Positions 25,325 to 34,482 of a stretch of 64,000 nt of DNA are shown one piece after another; within the stretch, counting starts at the first letter, position 1; each line of letters opens with the position of its first letter. The notes beneath the pieces are model-generated. The model ran no database searches and was not told the DNA's origin. It was given only the letters and a program-made list of their open reading frames with translations. The position numbers were made by a program, and so were the translations under genes. Source of the DNA: Amycolatopsis sp. 195334CR (GTDB lineage: Bacteria > Actinomycetota > Actinomycetes > Mycobacteriales > Pseudonocardiaceae); the NCBI RefSeq assembly GCF_017309385.1, contig NZ_JAFJMJ010000003.1, positions 496,001 through 560,000 of the forward strand, given 5' to 3'.

Positions 25325-28063
25325 TCACCCGAGGACCGCGGCGAGCGCGGCTTCGGCGGCGGATCCGTCGCGGGACGGGTCCTTCATCGCGAGCAGCCCG
25401 GCGAGTTCGGCGGCGGGCCGGTCGAGGAACGGCGCCGCCTCCTTGGCGATCTCCGCCGAACCCGCGCCGAGGCCCAGTTCTCCCAGCAGCGCCACCGCTT
25501 TCGGCCACAGTTCCGCGTGGTCCAGCAGATCCCGGACGGTCACCGGGACGGGACGCGGGGTCACCGGATCCGGCACCGTCCACTCGTGACGGCCGTGCCG
25601 CACCTCCACCGGCTCTCCACCGGGAAGCCGCACTTCGGCCGAAGCACCCACCGGTACCTCAACCTCCACAGTGAACTCCCCGCCGTCCCGCCGCCACGAC
25701 ACCGACGCCGTGCCGTACGGCGTCTCGTGCCGCGCGGAGGCGTGCGTCAGGGCGGCGTCCGGAACGGGTTGAACGGTGATCCGCCGGTAGCCCGGCGCCG
25801 CCGGGGCCAGGCCCGCGACCGTGCGGTGCATCCAGTCGGCGACCGCCCCCAGCGCGTAGTGGTTGAACGAGGTCATCTCGCCGGGGTTGATCGAACCGTC
25901 GGGCAGCATGCTGTCCCAGCGTTCCCAGATGGTGGTGGCGCCCATGGTCACCGGGTACAGCCACGACGGGCAACCGCGTTCGAGGAGCAGCCGGTACGCC
26001 AGATCGGGGCGCCCGGCCGAGGTCAGCGCGTCGGTCACCAGCGGCGTGCCGACGAACCCCGTACCGATGCGGAACCCGTTGGCCCGCACCAGGTCCGCCA
26101 GCCGCTCGGCCGCGTGCGCGCGCTGATCGGCGGTGGGCAGCAGGTCCCACGCCAACGCCAGCGCGTACACCGTCGGCGCGTCGCTGAGCACCCGTCCCGA
26201 ATCGGTGACGTAGTGCCGGACGAACGCTTCCTTCGTTTCGGCGGCCAGTTTCTCGTAGTGCCCGGCGTCCCGGCCGAGCACGCGCGCGATCTCGGCGACC
26301 ATTTCCGCCGACCGGATCAGGTACGCCGTGGCCACCACATCGGGATCTGCCTTGGCGGCGAAGGGGTTCTCCGGCGGGGCGGTCGGATCGAGCCAGTCGC
26401 CGAACTGGAAACCGCCCGCCCACACGCCGTCCGTGGTCAGTGAGGCGATCTTGTCCACCCAGGCGCGCATGCTGTCGAACTGCCGCGCGAGCACGCCCGT
26501 GTCGCCGTTGCGCCGGTACAGCACCCAGGGCACCACGGCCGCCGCGTCACCCCACGCCGTGGCGGTCGGCGACTTCCCGTAGAGCACGTCCGGGATGACG
26601 TACGGGACCGAGCCGTCCTCCTGCTGGTCGGCCGCGAGATCGGCCAGCCAGGTGCTGAGGAAGCCCGCGGTGTCGAACAGGAACCCGGCGGTGGGCGCGA
26701 AGACCTGGATGTCGCCGGTCCAGCCGAGGCGCTCGTCGCGCTGCGGGCAGTCCGTCGGCACGTCCAGGAAGTTGCCGCGCATGCCCCAGACCACGTTGCG
26801 GTGGAACTGCTCGAGATCGTGCTCGGAGCAGGAGAACCAGCCGGTCCGCCGCAGGTCGGTGCCCACCACCACGGCGGCCAGGTCCTCCACCGCCACCTCG
26901 GCACCGGTGATCTCCGCGTACCGGAAGCCGTGGAAGGTCAGGTTCGGTTCCACCACCACTTCGGCCGCGTCGGCGAGCACGTAGGTGTCCGTCGCCTTCG
27001 CCGTGCGCAGCGGCCGCACGCCGAGTTCGTCGTGCTCCAGCACCTCCGCGTGCCGCACCACGACCTCTTGCCCGGCCCGGGTGTCGTGCAGGTGGATCCG
27101 GACCCAGCCGACCACGTTCTGCCCGAAGTCGACCAGCGTTTTGCCCGACGGTGACTGCCACACCTTCAACGCGGGCAGCACCTCGGTCGCCCGCACCGGC
27201 GGCCCCTCGGGCGCGACCAGCCTGCCCAGATCGGCGTCCACCACTTCGACTCGATCCACTGTGGACGACGTGGCCCCGAGGTCGGTGAGCTGACCGTCGT
27301 ACAGGTCGTCGGCCAGAACCGTGCTGTTCCGGGCGGTCCACTGCTCGTCGGTGCCGATCACATCGACCGTGCCGTCCGCGTAGGTGACTTCCAGCTGGGC
27401 GAGCAAGGCCAGCCGGTCACCGTAGTGCGCGCGCTTGCCCGCCCAGGCCAGGCGGCCGCGGAACCAGCCGTTGCCCAGCAGGACATCGAGTTCGTTCTCG
27501 CCCTCGCGCAGCAACGCCGACACGTCGTGGGTTTGGTACCGCAACCGGGCCTGGTAGCTGGTCCAGCCCGGCGCGAGCACCTCGTCACCGACGCGCTCGC
27601 CGTTCAGCCGAGCCTCGTACACCCCGTGCGCGGTGGCGTACAGCCGGGCGGACGCGATACCGGACCGCAAGGTCACCGCTCGGCTCAGGATCGGCGCGGG
27701 GGAACCGATTCCGCCCAGCGTGACCGGACTGACGAACCGCGCGGACCAGTCCGCCGTCGACAGCAGCCCTGTTTCTACAGTGGACGATTCGCTCCACGGC
27801 GACCAGTCGCCACCGGAAGCCACGCGCACGCGGACCGCGGCACGCGCGCGCGAGGGCAGCGGCTCGAACGGCCACGGCACGAGCACCTGCTCGGCGGAGT
27901 CCACCCGGACCACCGAGCCGTCCAGCTCCAGCTCGTACGCGGTCTGCGTCCATTCCGGATCGTCGGTGCGCACCTGCCAGGACAGCCGCGGTGTCGCGGT
28001 GCCCAGCCCCAGCGGGTCGTCGCGGTGCTCGAAGCGGACCGGGCCGGCGGTGGTGGCTGTCAA
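25325..28063 (-). CDS. alpha-L-rhamnosidase, GH78 family
   Basis: A 912-residue enzyme. The start is a TTG at 28063 that overlaps the upstream stop (TTGA) with AGGAGG before it. The order is: N-terminal domain with PVRFEHRDDPLGLGTATPRLSW (typical GH78 opening), beta domain with YATAHGVYEARLNGERVGDEVLAPGWTSY, then the catalytic barrel with FLDVPTDCPQRDERLGWTGDIQVF, which holds the acidic catalytic residues, and EMTSFNHYALGAVADWMHR; the end is a beta-sandwich. It cleaves terminal L-rhamnose from plant or microbial glycosides. No signal peptide, so it acts on imported oligosaccharides. The final roughly 80 residues look like an added helical tail. Confidence 0.93.
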   Translation of the reverse strand: MTATTAGPVRFEHRDDPLGLGTATPRLSWQVRTDDPEWTQTAYELELDGSVVRVDSAEQVLVPWPFEPLPSRARAAVRVRVASGGDWSPWSESSTVETGLLSTADWSARFVSPVTLGGIGSPAPILSRAVTLRSGIASARLYATAHGVYEARLNGERVGDEVLAPGWTSYQARLRYQTHDVSALLREGENELDVLLGNGWFRGRLAWAGKRAHYGDRLALLAQLEVTYADGTVDVIGTDEQWTARNSTVLADDLYDGQLTDLGATSSTVDRVEVVDADLGRLVAPEGPPVRATEVLPALKVWQSPSGKTLVDFGQNVVGWVRIHLHDTRAGQEVVVRHAEVLEHDELGVRPLRTAKATDTYVLADAAEVVVEPNLTFHGFRYAEITGAEVAVEDLAAVVVGTDLRRTGWFSCSEHDLEQFHRNVVWGMRGNFLDVPTDCPQRDERLGWTGDIQVFAPTAGFLFDTAGFLSTWLADLAADQQEDGSVPYVIPDVLYGKSPTATAWGDAAAVVPWVLYRRNGDTGVLARQFDSMRAWVDKIASLTTDGVWAGGFQFGDWLDPTAPPENPFAAKADPDVVATAYLIRSAEMVAEIARVLGRDAGHYEKLAAETKEAFVRHYVTDSGRVLSDAPTVYALALAWDLLPTADQRAHAAERLADLVRANGFRIGTGFVGTPLVTDALTSAGRPDLAYRLLLERGCPSWLYPVTMGATTIWERWDSMLPDGSINPGEMTSFNHYALGAVADWMHRTVAGLAPAAPGYRRITVQPVPDAALTHASARHETPYGTASVSWRRDGGEFTVEVEVPVGASAEVRLPGGEPVEVRHGRHEWTVPDPVTPRPVPVTVRDLLDHAELWPKAVALLGELGLGAGSAEIAKEAAPFLDRPAAELAGLLAMKDPSRDGSAAEAALAAVLG

Positions 28064-29466
28064 CGGATGCCCTCCTGCGTGACGGTGACCAGTTCGTGGC
28101 CGCAGAGATCCGCGACCGCGCGCAGTTCGGCTGCGCGATGCCCGACGCCGAGCGCCCAGTGGTGGCCGATCCCGGTCATGCTCCAGTCGTCGGTCCACTC
28201 GCCGGGATGCCGCCCGAAGTCCACCCGGGACGTGGTGTTCCCGATGCGCAGCAACGGCCCGTCCACCACGGTGCCCTCCGAGGCGACGAAGCGGAACGAA
28301 CCGTCGGGCTGCTGGCCGAGGCCGAACGCGGTGACCGGCCCGTGCTTGACGTCGAACTCCACGGACACGCCCCAGCCGCGTTTCCCGTGGTAAACGCCCA
28401 GGCCGCGCAGGATCGGCTTCCCGTCGCTGATCGCCAGGTGCGCCGGCCCGTCGTGGCCCATCTCCACCACGTCGTCGCGGAAGCTCAGCGCCTGCAACTC
28501 GGTGAACGAACCACCCGCGCCGAGCTGGTCGAGGATGAGCATGGCCAGCGAGGTGCGCAGTTCGTACTCACCGGCGGCGGGGATCCCGCGGGCGGTGAGC
28601 AGGGAGGCGCCGAGGATCATGCCCGCGCCCACGCGCTCGTGGGTTTCGCCGTTCAGGCCGCGGTGGTAGTAGGCGAGACTGTCCAGGCCGAAGTCGTCCA
28701 CGAGCTGGTCCAGCGCCACGGAAACCTTGGCCGCCCAGCGGAGATCGTCGTCCACGACGGACGAGTCCACTGTGAACACTTCACGTGCGTGCGCCACCCT
28801 GTCGTCGGTGGCGGCGTCGCCGACCTGCTCGACGCGCACACGCAGATCGTCGATCTCCAGCACCTCGACGTGCCCGCCGAAGGCACGCGGAACCAGCGTG
28901 AGGTCCGTGGACACGTCGAGCATGCCCGGGTACAGGTGCCCGAGGAGGCCGTGCCTGCCGCGCCGCAGCTTCGCCCGGACCCCGGCCGCGCGCACCCAGC
29001 GGCCGATCTTGTCCCACGCCGCGGGTTCCTCCAGGTACCCGCTGACACAACGAGCCTCCACGCCGCACCGGCGGAAGGCGTTGACCATCTCCGGCAGCGG
29101 GCAGGCACCGCAGTAGGCGAGCCACGCACCGGTGTCGAAGGTGGCGTGGTCCATCGCTTCGGTGGGTTGCAGGTTCAGCAGCAGCACGGGCGCGCCGCTG
29201 CGCTGCGCCACCGGCATCAGCATGTTCGAGGTCATGTACGTGGTCAGGAAGGCCACGATGATGTCGCACCCGGCGGCCCGCAGCTGTTCGGCGGCGCGGT
29301 CGCCCTCCCGCGGGTCGGCGATGAAGCCGACGTCGACCACTTCGCAGTCGAACTCCCGCATCCGCTCGGAAACGCGTTCGGCGGAGAGCTTCAGCTGGGG
29401 CAGCAGCTCCGGGAACTGGGGCCAGTAGGCACCCAGCCCACCGGCGACAAGGCCGACCTTCGTCAT
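28060..29466 (-). CDS. L-fucose/L-arabinose isomerase-like sugar isomerase
   Basis: A 468-residue protein that begins KVGLVAGGLGAYWPQFPEL, with VAFLTTYMTSNMLMP and LLLNLQPTEAMDH, all typical of the N-terminal fold of fucose and arabinose isomerases. The C-terminal metal site is suggested by GHDGPAHLAISDGKP and GIGHHWALGVG. It is shorter than classic L-fucose isomerases (about 590 residues). In this operon it could convert released L-rhamnose or a related deoxyhexose to its ketose, in place of RhaA; that is inferred from the neighbours. Overlaps the genes on both sides by 4 bases. Confidence 0.82.
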   Translation of the reverse strand: MTKVGLVAGGLGAYWPQFPELLPQLKLSAERVSERMREFDCEVVDVGFIADPREGDRAAEQLRAAGCDIIVAFLTTYMTSNMLMPVAQRSGAPVLLLNLQPTEAMDHATFDTGAWLAYCGACPLPEMVNAFRRCGVEARCVSGYLEEPAAWDKIGRWVRAAGVRAKLRRGRHGLLGHLYPGMLDVSTDLTLVPRAFGGHVEVLEIDDLRVRVEQVGDAATDDRVAHAREVFTVDSSVVDDDLRWAAKVSVALDQLVDDFGLDSLAYYHRGLNGETHERVGAGMILGASLLTARGIPAAGEYELRTSLAMLILDQLGAGGSFTELQALSFRDDVVEMGHDGPAHLAISDGKPILRGLGVYHGKRGWGVSVEFDVKHGPVTAFGLGQQPDGSFRFVASEGTVVDGPLLRIGNTTSRVDFGRHPGEWTDDWSMTGIGHHWALGVGHRAAELRAVADLCGHELVTVTQEGIR

Positions 29467-32400
29467 GGTTCCTCTCCGTGTCGGATGAGCCGGACCGGGC
29501 CGAACAGGCCGGTGCGGACCTGCCCGGCGGCCACGGCGGTGGTCGGTGAGGCGTCGTCGAGATAGCCCGCGAGCGTGCCGCGCACGACGATCTCCAGCTC
29601 GTTCTCGCCGTCCCGCAGCGCGTCCGTGATTTCGGCACGCCACGGCGCCCACACCAGCTGGTCGACGAGTTGCCCGTTGACCAGCACGTCGGCGGTGCCC
29701 CGGACCTCGCCGAGGTCGAGCACCACGCGTCCGCCCGGGGCGGTGAACGTGGTGCGGTAGCGCATCCGCCCGCCGAGCGAACGCAACCCGAGTTCCGCCC
29801 AGCCACGCAGTTCCACCGGCGCTTCGGCGACCTCCACCTCGATCGCGGAGTCCAGCAGGGCGCCGCCCCGGCGGCCGTCGGTCGCGCGGAAGTCCAGCCG
29901 CACCGGCGTTCCGGCGGCGAGCGGGGACGGCAGGCCGACCCGGCCGCCGACCGGCTTGTGCTCGGTTCCGTCGATGACCGCGACCACCTCCAGCCCGGAC
30001 GGGATCCGCAGGGACACCGTACCCAGCGGCGCCGGGAACTCCAGTGACTCGACGCGCTCCCCGGACGGCGCCGGATCGGGCACCACCGGCACGACCACGT
30101 CGCCGGGTGCCGCCTCCGGCTCCAGCCACCAGGCGCCGGGCAGCGGGTGCGGCCGCGGCCGGAGGCAGAGGAACCGGGGGTCACGCGGGTGCCTGCGGCG
30201 CAACCCGTCGCAGGTCCATTCGGGACCGCTCGTGATGCCCGGGTCCGGCGCGTCGACCGCGGCGACCGCACCGGGCCCGAGCAGCAGGGTCAGCGTGTTC
30301 TCCCCCGGCCGCAACGCCAGTTCGTACGGGTGCACCCGGATCTCGCGGTGGCCGGGGTACGGGTTGAAGTCGCCCTGCCTGCCGATCTCCGTGCCGTTCA
30401 GCAGCACCCGGCAGGCGCCTTCGCTGGCCACCTGCACGACCGCCGTGTCATCGGTGTGCCGGAAGGTACGGCTGACCTCCGCGCCGACCATCCACTCCGG
30501 ACGGCGGTACCGTTCGAAATCGGTGACCACGGCGAAGGAAGCCCGCACCGGGCCGTCCTCCGACGCGGTGAACTCGATCTCCAGCCGGACGGTCCGGCCG
30601 CCGGGCACCGGGCTGACCGTGTGGTACCCCTCGCCGGTCGACGGCACCTCGGCGCCGTCGATCCGCACCCGCCGCGCGGCCCCGGAGCCGACCACCAGCT
30701 GGAGCCCGTCCGACGGCGGCAGCTCCAGCCAGGTGCGCACGGCCACCGAGCCACCCGCAGGCACGTGCCGCCAGTCGAGGAACTCCTCGGCGACATATCC
30801 CTTCGGCCCCAGGGTTTCGTTGTGCACCGGGTCCTTGTGGATGCCACGGGACAGCGACCACTCCGCGTTCCGCCAGCCACCGTCGGCGTCACGCACCTCG
30901 GCGAACGGGCCGAACCCGGCGATCACCGGACCGCTCTCGTGGCTCAGCCGCCAGACTTCGATCGGCAGCACGCCATCGCGGGCCGCGCCCGCCAGGTCGC
31001 CCTCGCTGTTATCCAGAGTGGACTCGGCCAGCCCGAGCCACGGCCCGGCGACCGGCACCGACTCCAGCTCACGGCCGAGTGGACGCGCGTCCGCCGGCGG
31101 CAGGTCTTCCCCGAACACCACCAGGGAAATCGGGCCGTCGTCGAACGGGACTTCGAGAACTCCGTCGCGCACCACGAGTTCCGTGCGCTCGCCGGTGCGC
31201 GGGTTCCACTGCTGCGCCCGTCCGGGCAGGCCGCTGGTCCGCACGTGCGCCACCCGGCCGGTCGGCGGCACGAACCGGTAACCGTCCTCGCGAAGCCGTT
31301 GCCAGTACTCCTCCCACGGGAAACCGACCTCGGCCCAGTTCTCCCGCGCCAGGTCGACGATCGGCGCGAGCGTGCCGGTCCGCTCGTCGTGCGCGGTCAG
31401 CAGCAGGACGAACGAGTCACCGTCGCGGCGGAGCAGGAAGGGGGCGTCTGCCTGCACCGGGCCTTCGGGGATCAGCGCGGGCACGTCCTCGGGCCGGCCG
31501 ACCACGGTCACGTCGTCCAGCGGAGCGACACCCACGCAGATCACCTGCCCGCCCGCGCGGGCGAATTCCGCCAGCTTCTCGGCAGCGGCCGGGTGCAGCA
31601 GCTCGACCTCCGGCAGCACCACCGTGCGGTAGGTCTCGTCACCGATCCGGAGGCGGTCGCCGACGACTTCTCCCCCGGCGATGGTGGCTTCGTCGAAGGT
31701 GTCGTGGTCGATTCCGGCGGCCTCCAGCACGCCGCGTTCTTCCGCGAACCAAACGCTTGCGCCGTTCAGCCGGTGGTAACACGCGGCGGCGCGTTCGGCG
31801 GGCGGAAGCGGACCGTCGAGCGTCAGGTACGCCTGCGTGGTGGTGGTCGGCGAGAGCAGGACGACGTCGCAGACGTGCGTGCCGATGGTCAGCACCGAGC
31901 ACAACCGCGACACCGCCGTGGCGAACCGGTGGTAGGCGGGCCAGTACGGCTGGCGCCAGCACGTCGACGGCGGCGCCCACTCCCACCAGCCGCCGGCGGT
32001 CGAGTAGTAGACCGCGTGCGGGTCGTAGAGGTTGGCGCCACGCCGCAGGAACGGCGCGAGCCAGTCGTAGGTCTCCTCCAGCGTGCCGCCCCAGCCGGAG
32101 GAGTGGAACGCCTCGATCCAGGTGCGCGAGTGCCCGTTCGCGTGCGCCAGCGAACTGTGCACCTTCGGGTCGCCCCAGTGGTCGCTGCCCGGCGCGCCGA
32201 ACCCGGAATGCGTGCCGAGGTAGTCGCCGTACACCTGGACACCGCCGATGGGATCGCCTTCGCGCGCCGGGGACGGCTGGTCGAAACCGCAGATCAGGCC
32301 GCGCTCGGCGAACCAGCGGTCGAGCGGGTCGAAGAAGGCGCGGCGGGCCAGGCGGGCGCGGTGCTCGTGGTAGTCGCGGCGGTTCCGGGCCGATTCGGCG

Positions 32401-33020
32401 TCCTTCCCGCCGTACAACGCGGGCAACGCCAGTTCGTAGCCGTAGTGCGCGGCGAAGGTCCCGGCGAAGTCGTGGCCCCAGGTCGGCATCGCGGGCAGCT
32501 CGTCCTGGAAGAACCCGGGGATCACCTTGCCGAACCAGTGGCCGAGCCCGCGTTCGAGCTCACCGTGGACCTGGTCCAGCAGGGTGGCGCAGGCGTCCAC
32601 GCCGAAGTAGTCGAACCCGCTGACCTCCTCCCGGATCTCGCCACCGGGGTCCCGGTGCAGCGCCAGCCCGGCGAACTCCGGGTTCCGCGCGGTGATCCGG
32701 CCCTGGAAGTTCGCCCCGGAGAAGCCGATCTGGTCGTAGAGCCACAGCCGGAAGCCGATCCGCTCGGCGTCCTGGCAGGCGCCGTCGAACAACTCGATCC
32801 ACTGTGGACTGAGGAACGGCGGGTCGTCGGCCACCGAGCCGAACATCGGGCCGGTGGGCGCCAGGCAGAGGACCACCGCCTGGCGCACCCCCTGCCCGGC
32901 GAGCCGGTCCATCTGCTCGCGCAGCCGCGTCCTGGTCACCTTCGCCCCGCTCCACCACCAGATCGGCAGCGGGGAGGACTCGGGCCCCGGTGCGCGGAAC
33001 CGGCTCAGCAGCCCCGTCAT
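29463..33020 (-). CDS. large glycoside hydrolase, GH106-like rhamnosidase
   Basis: A 1185-residue protein beginning at ATG 33020 (ATGA overlap with the transporter stop). The N-terminal catalytic region has LPIWWWSGAKVTRTRLREQMDRLAGQGV and FRLWLYDQIGFSGANFQG, then YDWLAPFLRRGANLYDPHAVYYSTAGGWWEWAPPS, which match the GH106-type rhamnosidase plan. The C-terminal 450 residues contain beta-sandwich carbohydrate-binding-like domains ending with GRVVLDLGEVRGTADVLVNGQ and PWRAEITDALRDGENELEI (glycosyl hydrolase 2-like). No signal peptide. With GH78 it would cover two kinds of rhamnoside linkage. Exact specificity is inferred. Confidence 0.82.
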   Translation of the reverse strand: MTGLLSRFRAPGPESSPLPIWWWSGAKVTRTRLREQMDRLAGQGVRQAVVLCLAPTGPMFGSVADDPPFLSPQWIELFDGACQDAERIGFRLWLYDQIGFSGANFQGRITARNPEFAGLALHRDPGGEIREEVSGFDYFGVDACATLLDQVHGELERGLGHWFGKVIPGFFQDELPAMPTWGHDFAGTFAAHYGYELALPALYGGKDAESARNRRDYHEHRARLARRAFFDPLDRWFAERGLICGFDQPSPAREGDPIGGVQVYGDYLGTHSGFGAPGSDHWGDPKVHSSLAHANGHSRTWIEAFHSSGWGGTLEETYDWLAPFLRRGANLYDPHAVYYSTAGGWWEWAPPSTCWRQPYWPAYHRFATAVSRLCSVLTIGTHVCDVVLLSPTTTTQAYLTLDGPLPPAERAAACYHRLNGASVWFAEERGVLEAAGIDHDTFDEATIAGGEVVGDRLRIGDETYRTVVLPEVELLHPAAAEKLAEFARAGGQVICVGVAPLDDVTVVGRPEDVPALIPEGPVQADAPFLLRRDGDSFVLLLTAHDERTGTLAPIVDLARENWAEVGFPWEEYWQRLREDGYRFVPPTGRVAHVRTSGLPGRAQQWNPRTGERTELVVRDGVLEVPFDDGPISLVVFGEDLPPADARPLGRELESVPVAGPWLGLAESTLDNSEGDLAGAARDGVLPIEVWRLSHESGPVIAGFGPFAEVRDADGGWRNAEWSLSRGIHKDPVHNETLGPKGYVAEEFLDWRHVPAGGSVAVRTWLELPPSDGLQLVVGSGAARRVRIDGAEVPSTGEGYHTVSPVPGGRTVRLEIEFTASEDGPVRASFAVVTDFERYRRPEWMVGAEVSRTFRHTDDTAVVQVASEGACRVLLNGTEIGRQGDFNPYPGHREIRVHPYELALRPGENTLTLLLGPGAVAAVDAPDPGITSGPEWTCDGLRRRHPRDPRFLCLRPRPHPLPGAWWLEPEAAPGDVVVPVVPDPAPSGERVESLEFPAPLGTVSLRIPSGLEVVAVIDGTEHKPVGGRVGLPSPLAAGTPVRLDFRATDGRRGGALLDSAIEVEVAEAPVELRGWAELGLRSLGGRMRYRTTFTAPGGRVVLDLGEVRGTADVLVNGQLVDQLVWAPWRAEITDALRDGENELEIVVRGTLAGYLDDASPTTAVAAGQVRTGLFGPVRLIRHGEEP

Positions 33021-34306
33021 ACCAGCGCCCGCTCCTGTTCGATCTGTTCCAGTGACTTGCCGGAGGTGTCGGGCATGAAGAAGTACCCGACCACCCCGCT
33101 GATCAGCAGGCACGCCGCCAGCAGCGCGGCCACCGTCTCGATGCCCGCGGTGGCCAGCGTCGGCACGAAGAAGCTCCAGATGCCCAGGAAGGTCCGCGCC
33201 ACGCCGAAGGTCAGGCCCTGGGCGGTCCCGCGGAGCATGGTCGGGAACAGCTCCTGGCTGAAGATCTTGTACACCGCTTCACCGGCGAAGGCGGCACCGA
33301 CGCCGAACAACACGATGTTGGCGATGATCACCGGGATGGTGAACGGGAACACCAGGTACGCCACGAAGGCGAGCACCTGCATCACCGCACCGGCCGCCCA
33401 CATGGTCCTGCGCTTCGAATGCCCGCGGTCGACCAGGCGCATGAACACCAGGGTGCCCAGGATGCCGATGACGAAGCCGGCGCAGGACAGCGCCACCCCC
33501 GCCGCCTGGCTGCCCGCGTTGAGCGTGGTGACGATGTACGGGGTGAAGATGCCGTTGGTCCCGGCGGCCACGTTCCAGAACAGGTAGATCGTGCCGGTCC
33601 ACACCAGGGCCCGCAGGTTGGCGCCGCGGAAGAGCGCGCCGACCCGCGTCGCGACCGAGCCGGCCGCGGCGGCGGCCGTGGTCCACCGCGCCGATTCGGC
33701 GAGCCCCCGGCGCAGCGCCCAGGTGACCAGCGCGACCACGAAGAGGTGCAGGAACACGATCCTGATGCCGAGCAGTTCCAGCGGGGACAGCACCAGCGCG
33801 AGCAGCAGCACCACCACCGGCCCGGTGTTCCAGGCGATCTGCGTGAAGCTGAGCAGCTTGCCCCTGGCCTTGGACGGCGAGAACTCGCCGACCAGCGCGA
33901 GCGAGGTGGGCACGTCCGCGCCGACCGCGACACCGACCACGAAGGTGCCGATGAACAACATCGGCGCGTTGACCGCGAGCGCGATGCAGAGGATGCCCGC
34001 CGCGTAGACCAGCAGGTCGTACTTGTAGATCCGCTTGCGGCCGAGCTTGTCGCCCAGCCGCCCGCCGATCAGCGCGCCGAGCGCGCAGCCGATCGCGTTG
34101 GGGCCGATGGCGGCCAGCGCGCCGACCGCGTCGTTGCTCAACCCCAGGTAGGCCTGGAACAGGGCCAGGCCCGAGCCGAGCGCCACGATCGAGCCGGCGT
34201 CCAGATAGGACGCCATCGCGGCCAGCACCGACCATTTCCACTGCTGGCGACTGACCGTTCCGGACTCGTCCGCCGGTGCGTTGCCGACGGCTTCTGAGGA
34301 AGTCAA
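33017..34306 (-). CDS. MFS sugar transporter (sugar-porter type)
   Basis: A membrane protein of about 429 residues. The sugar-porter marks are present: GGRLGDKLGRKRIYKYDLL (loop 2-3), DVPTSLALVGEFSPSKARGKLLSF, and PTMLRGTAQGLTFGVAR near the end. The start is placed at TTG 34306 behind GAGGACGAGGAG; an upstream GTG at 34339 is possible but has no ribosome site and lies in the operator region. It heads the rhamnoside operon and should import the rhamnoside or oligosaccharide by proton symport. Controlled by the LacI-type boxes just upstream. Confidence 0.87.
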   Translation of the reverse strand: MTSSEAVGNAPADESGTVSRQQWKWSVLAAMASYLDAGSIVALGSGLALFQAYLGLSNDAVGALAAIGPNAIGCALGALIGGRLGDKLGRKRIYKYDLLVYAAGILCIALAVNAPMLFIGTFVVGVAVGADVPTSLALVGEFSPSKARGKLLSFTQIAWNTGPVVVLLLALVLSPLELLGIRIVFLHLFVVALVTWALRRGLAESARWTTAAAAAGSVATRVGALFRGANLRALVWTGTIYLFWNVAAGTNGIFTPYIVTTLNAGSQAAGVALSCAGFVIGILGTLVFMRLVDRGHSKRRTMWAAGAVMQVLAFVAYLVFPFTIPVIIANIVLFGVGAAFAGEAVYKIFSQELFPTMLRGTAQGLTFGVARTFLGIWSFFVPTLATAGIETVAALLAACLLISGVVGYFFMPDTSGKSLEQIEQERALV

Positions 34307-34343
34307 GTGAGTCTCCTCGTCCTCGTTGACGTAGGTCACACTT

Positions 34344-34431
34344 TGAAACGTATTAAGCGGCACAGTAGCGAAGCGGACCAGCGGACTCAAGGTCCGAAAA
34401 CGGCCATCGACTAACGCAATGAATCGTTTCA
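34344..34431. promoter_or_regulatory. two LacI-type operators in the divergent rhamnoside promoter
   Basis: TGAATCGTTTCA at 34420-34431 is symmetric TGAA-N-CG-N-TTCA, the CcpA/LacI form with a central CG. A weaker relative, TGAAACGTATTA, lies at 34344-34355. They sit between the transporter start at 34306 and the lacI-type start at 34483 and could be bound together by the neighbouring repressor. Confidence 0.7.
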
Positions 34432-34482
34432 TATGCACTGGGTGCCGCGGGGTCACTGCCTGCCATCGGCTATCGTCGGCGG

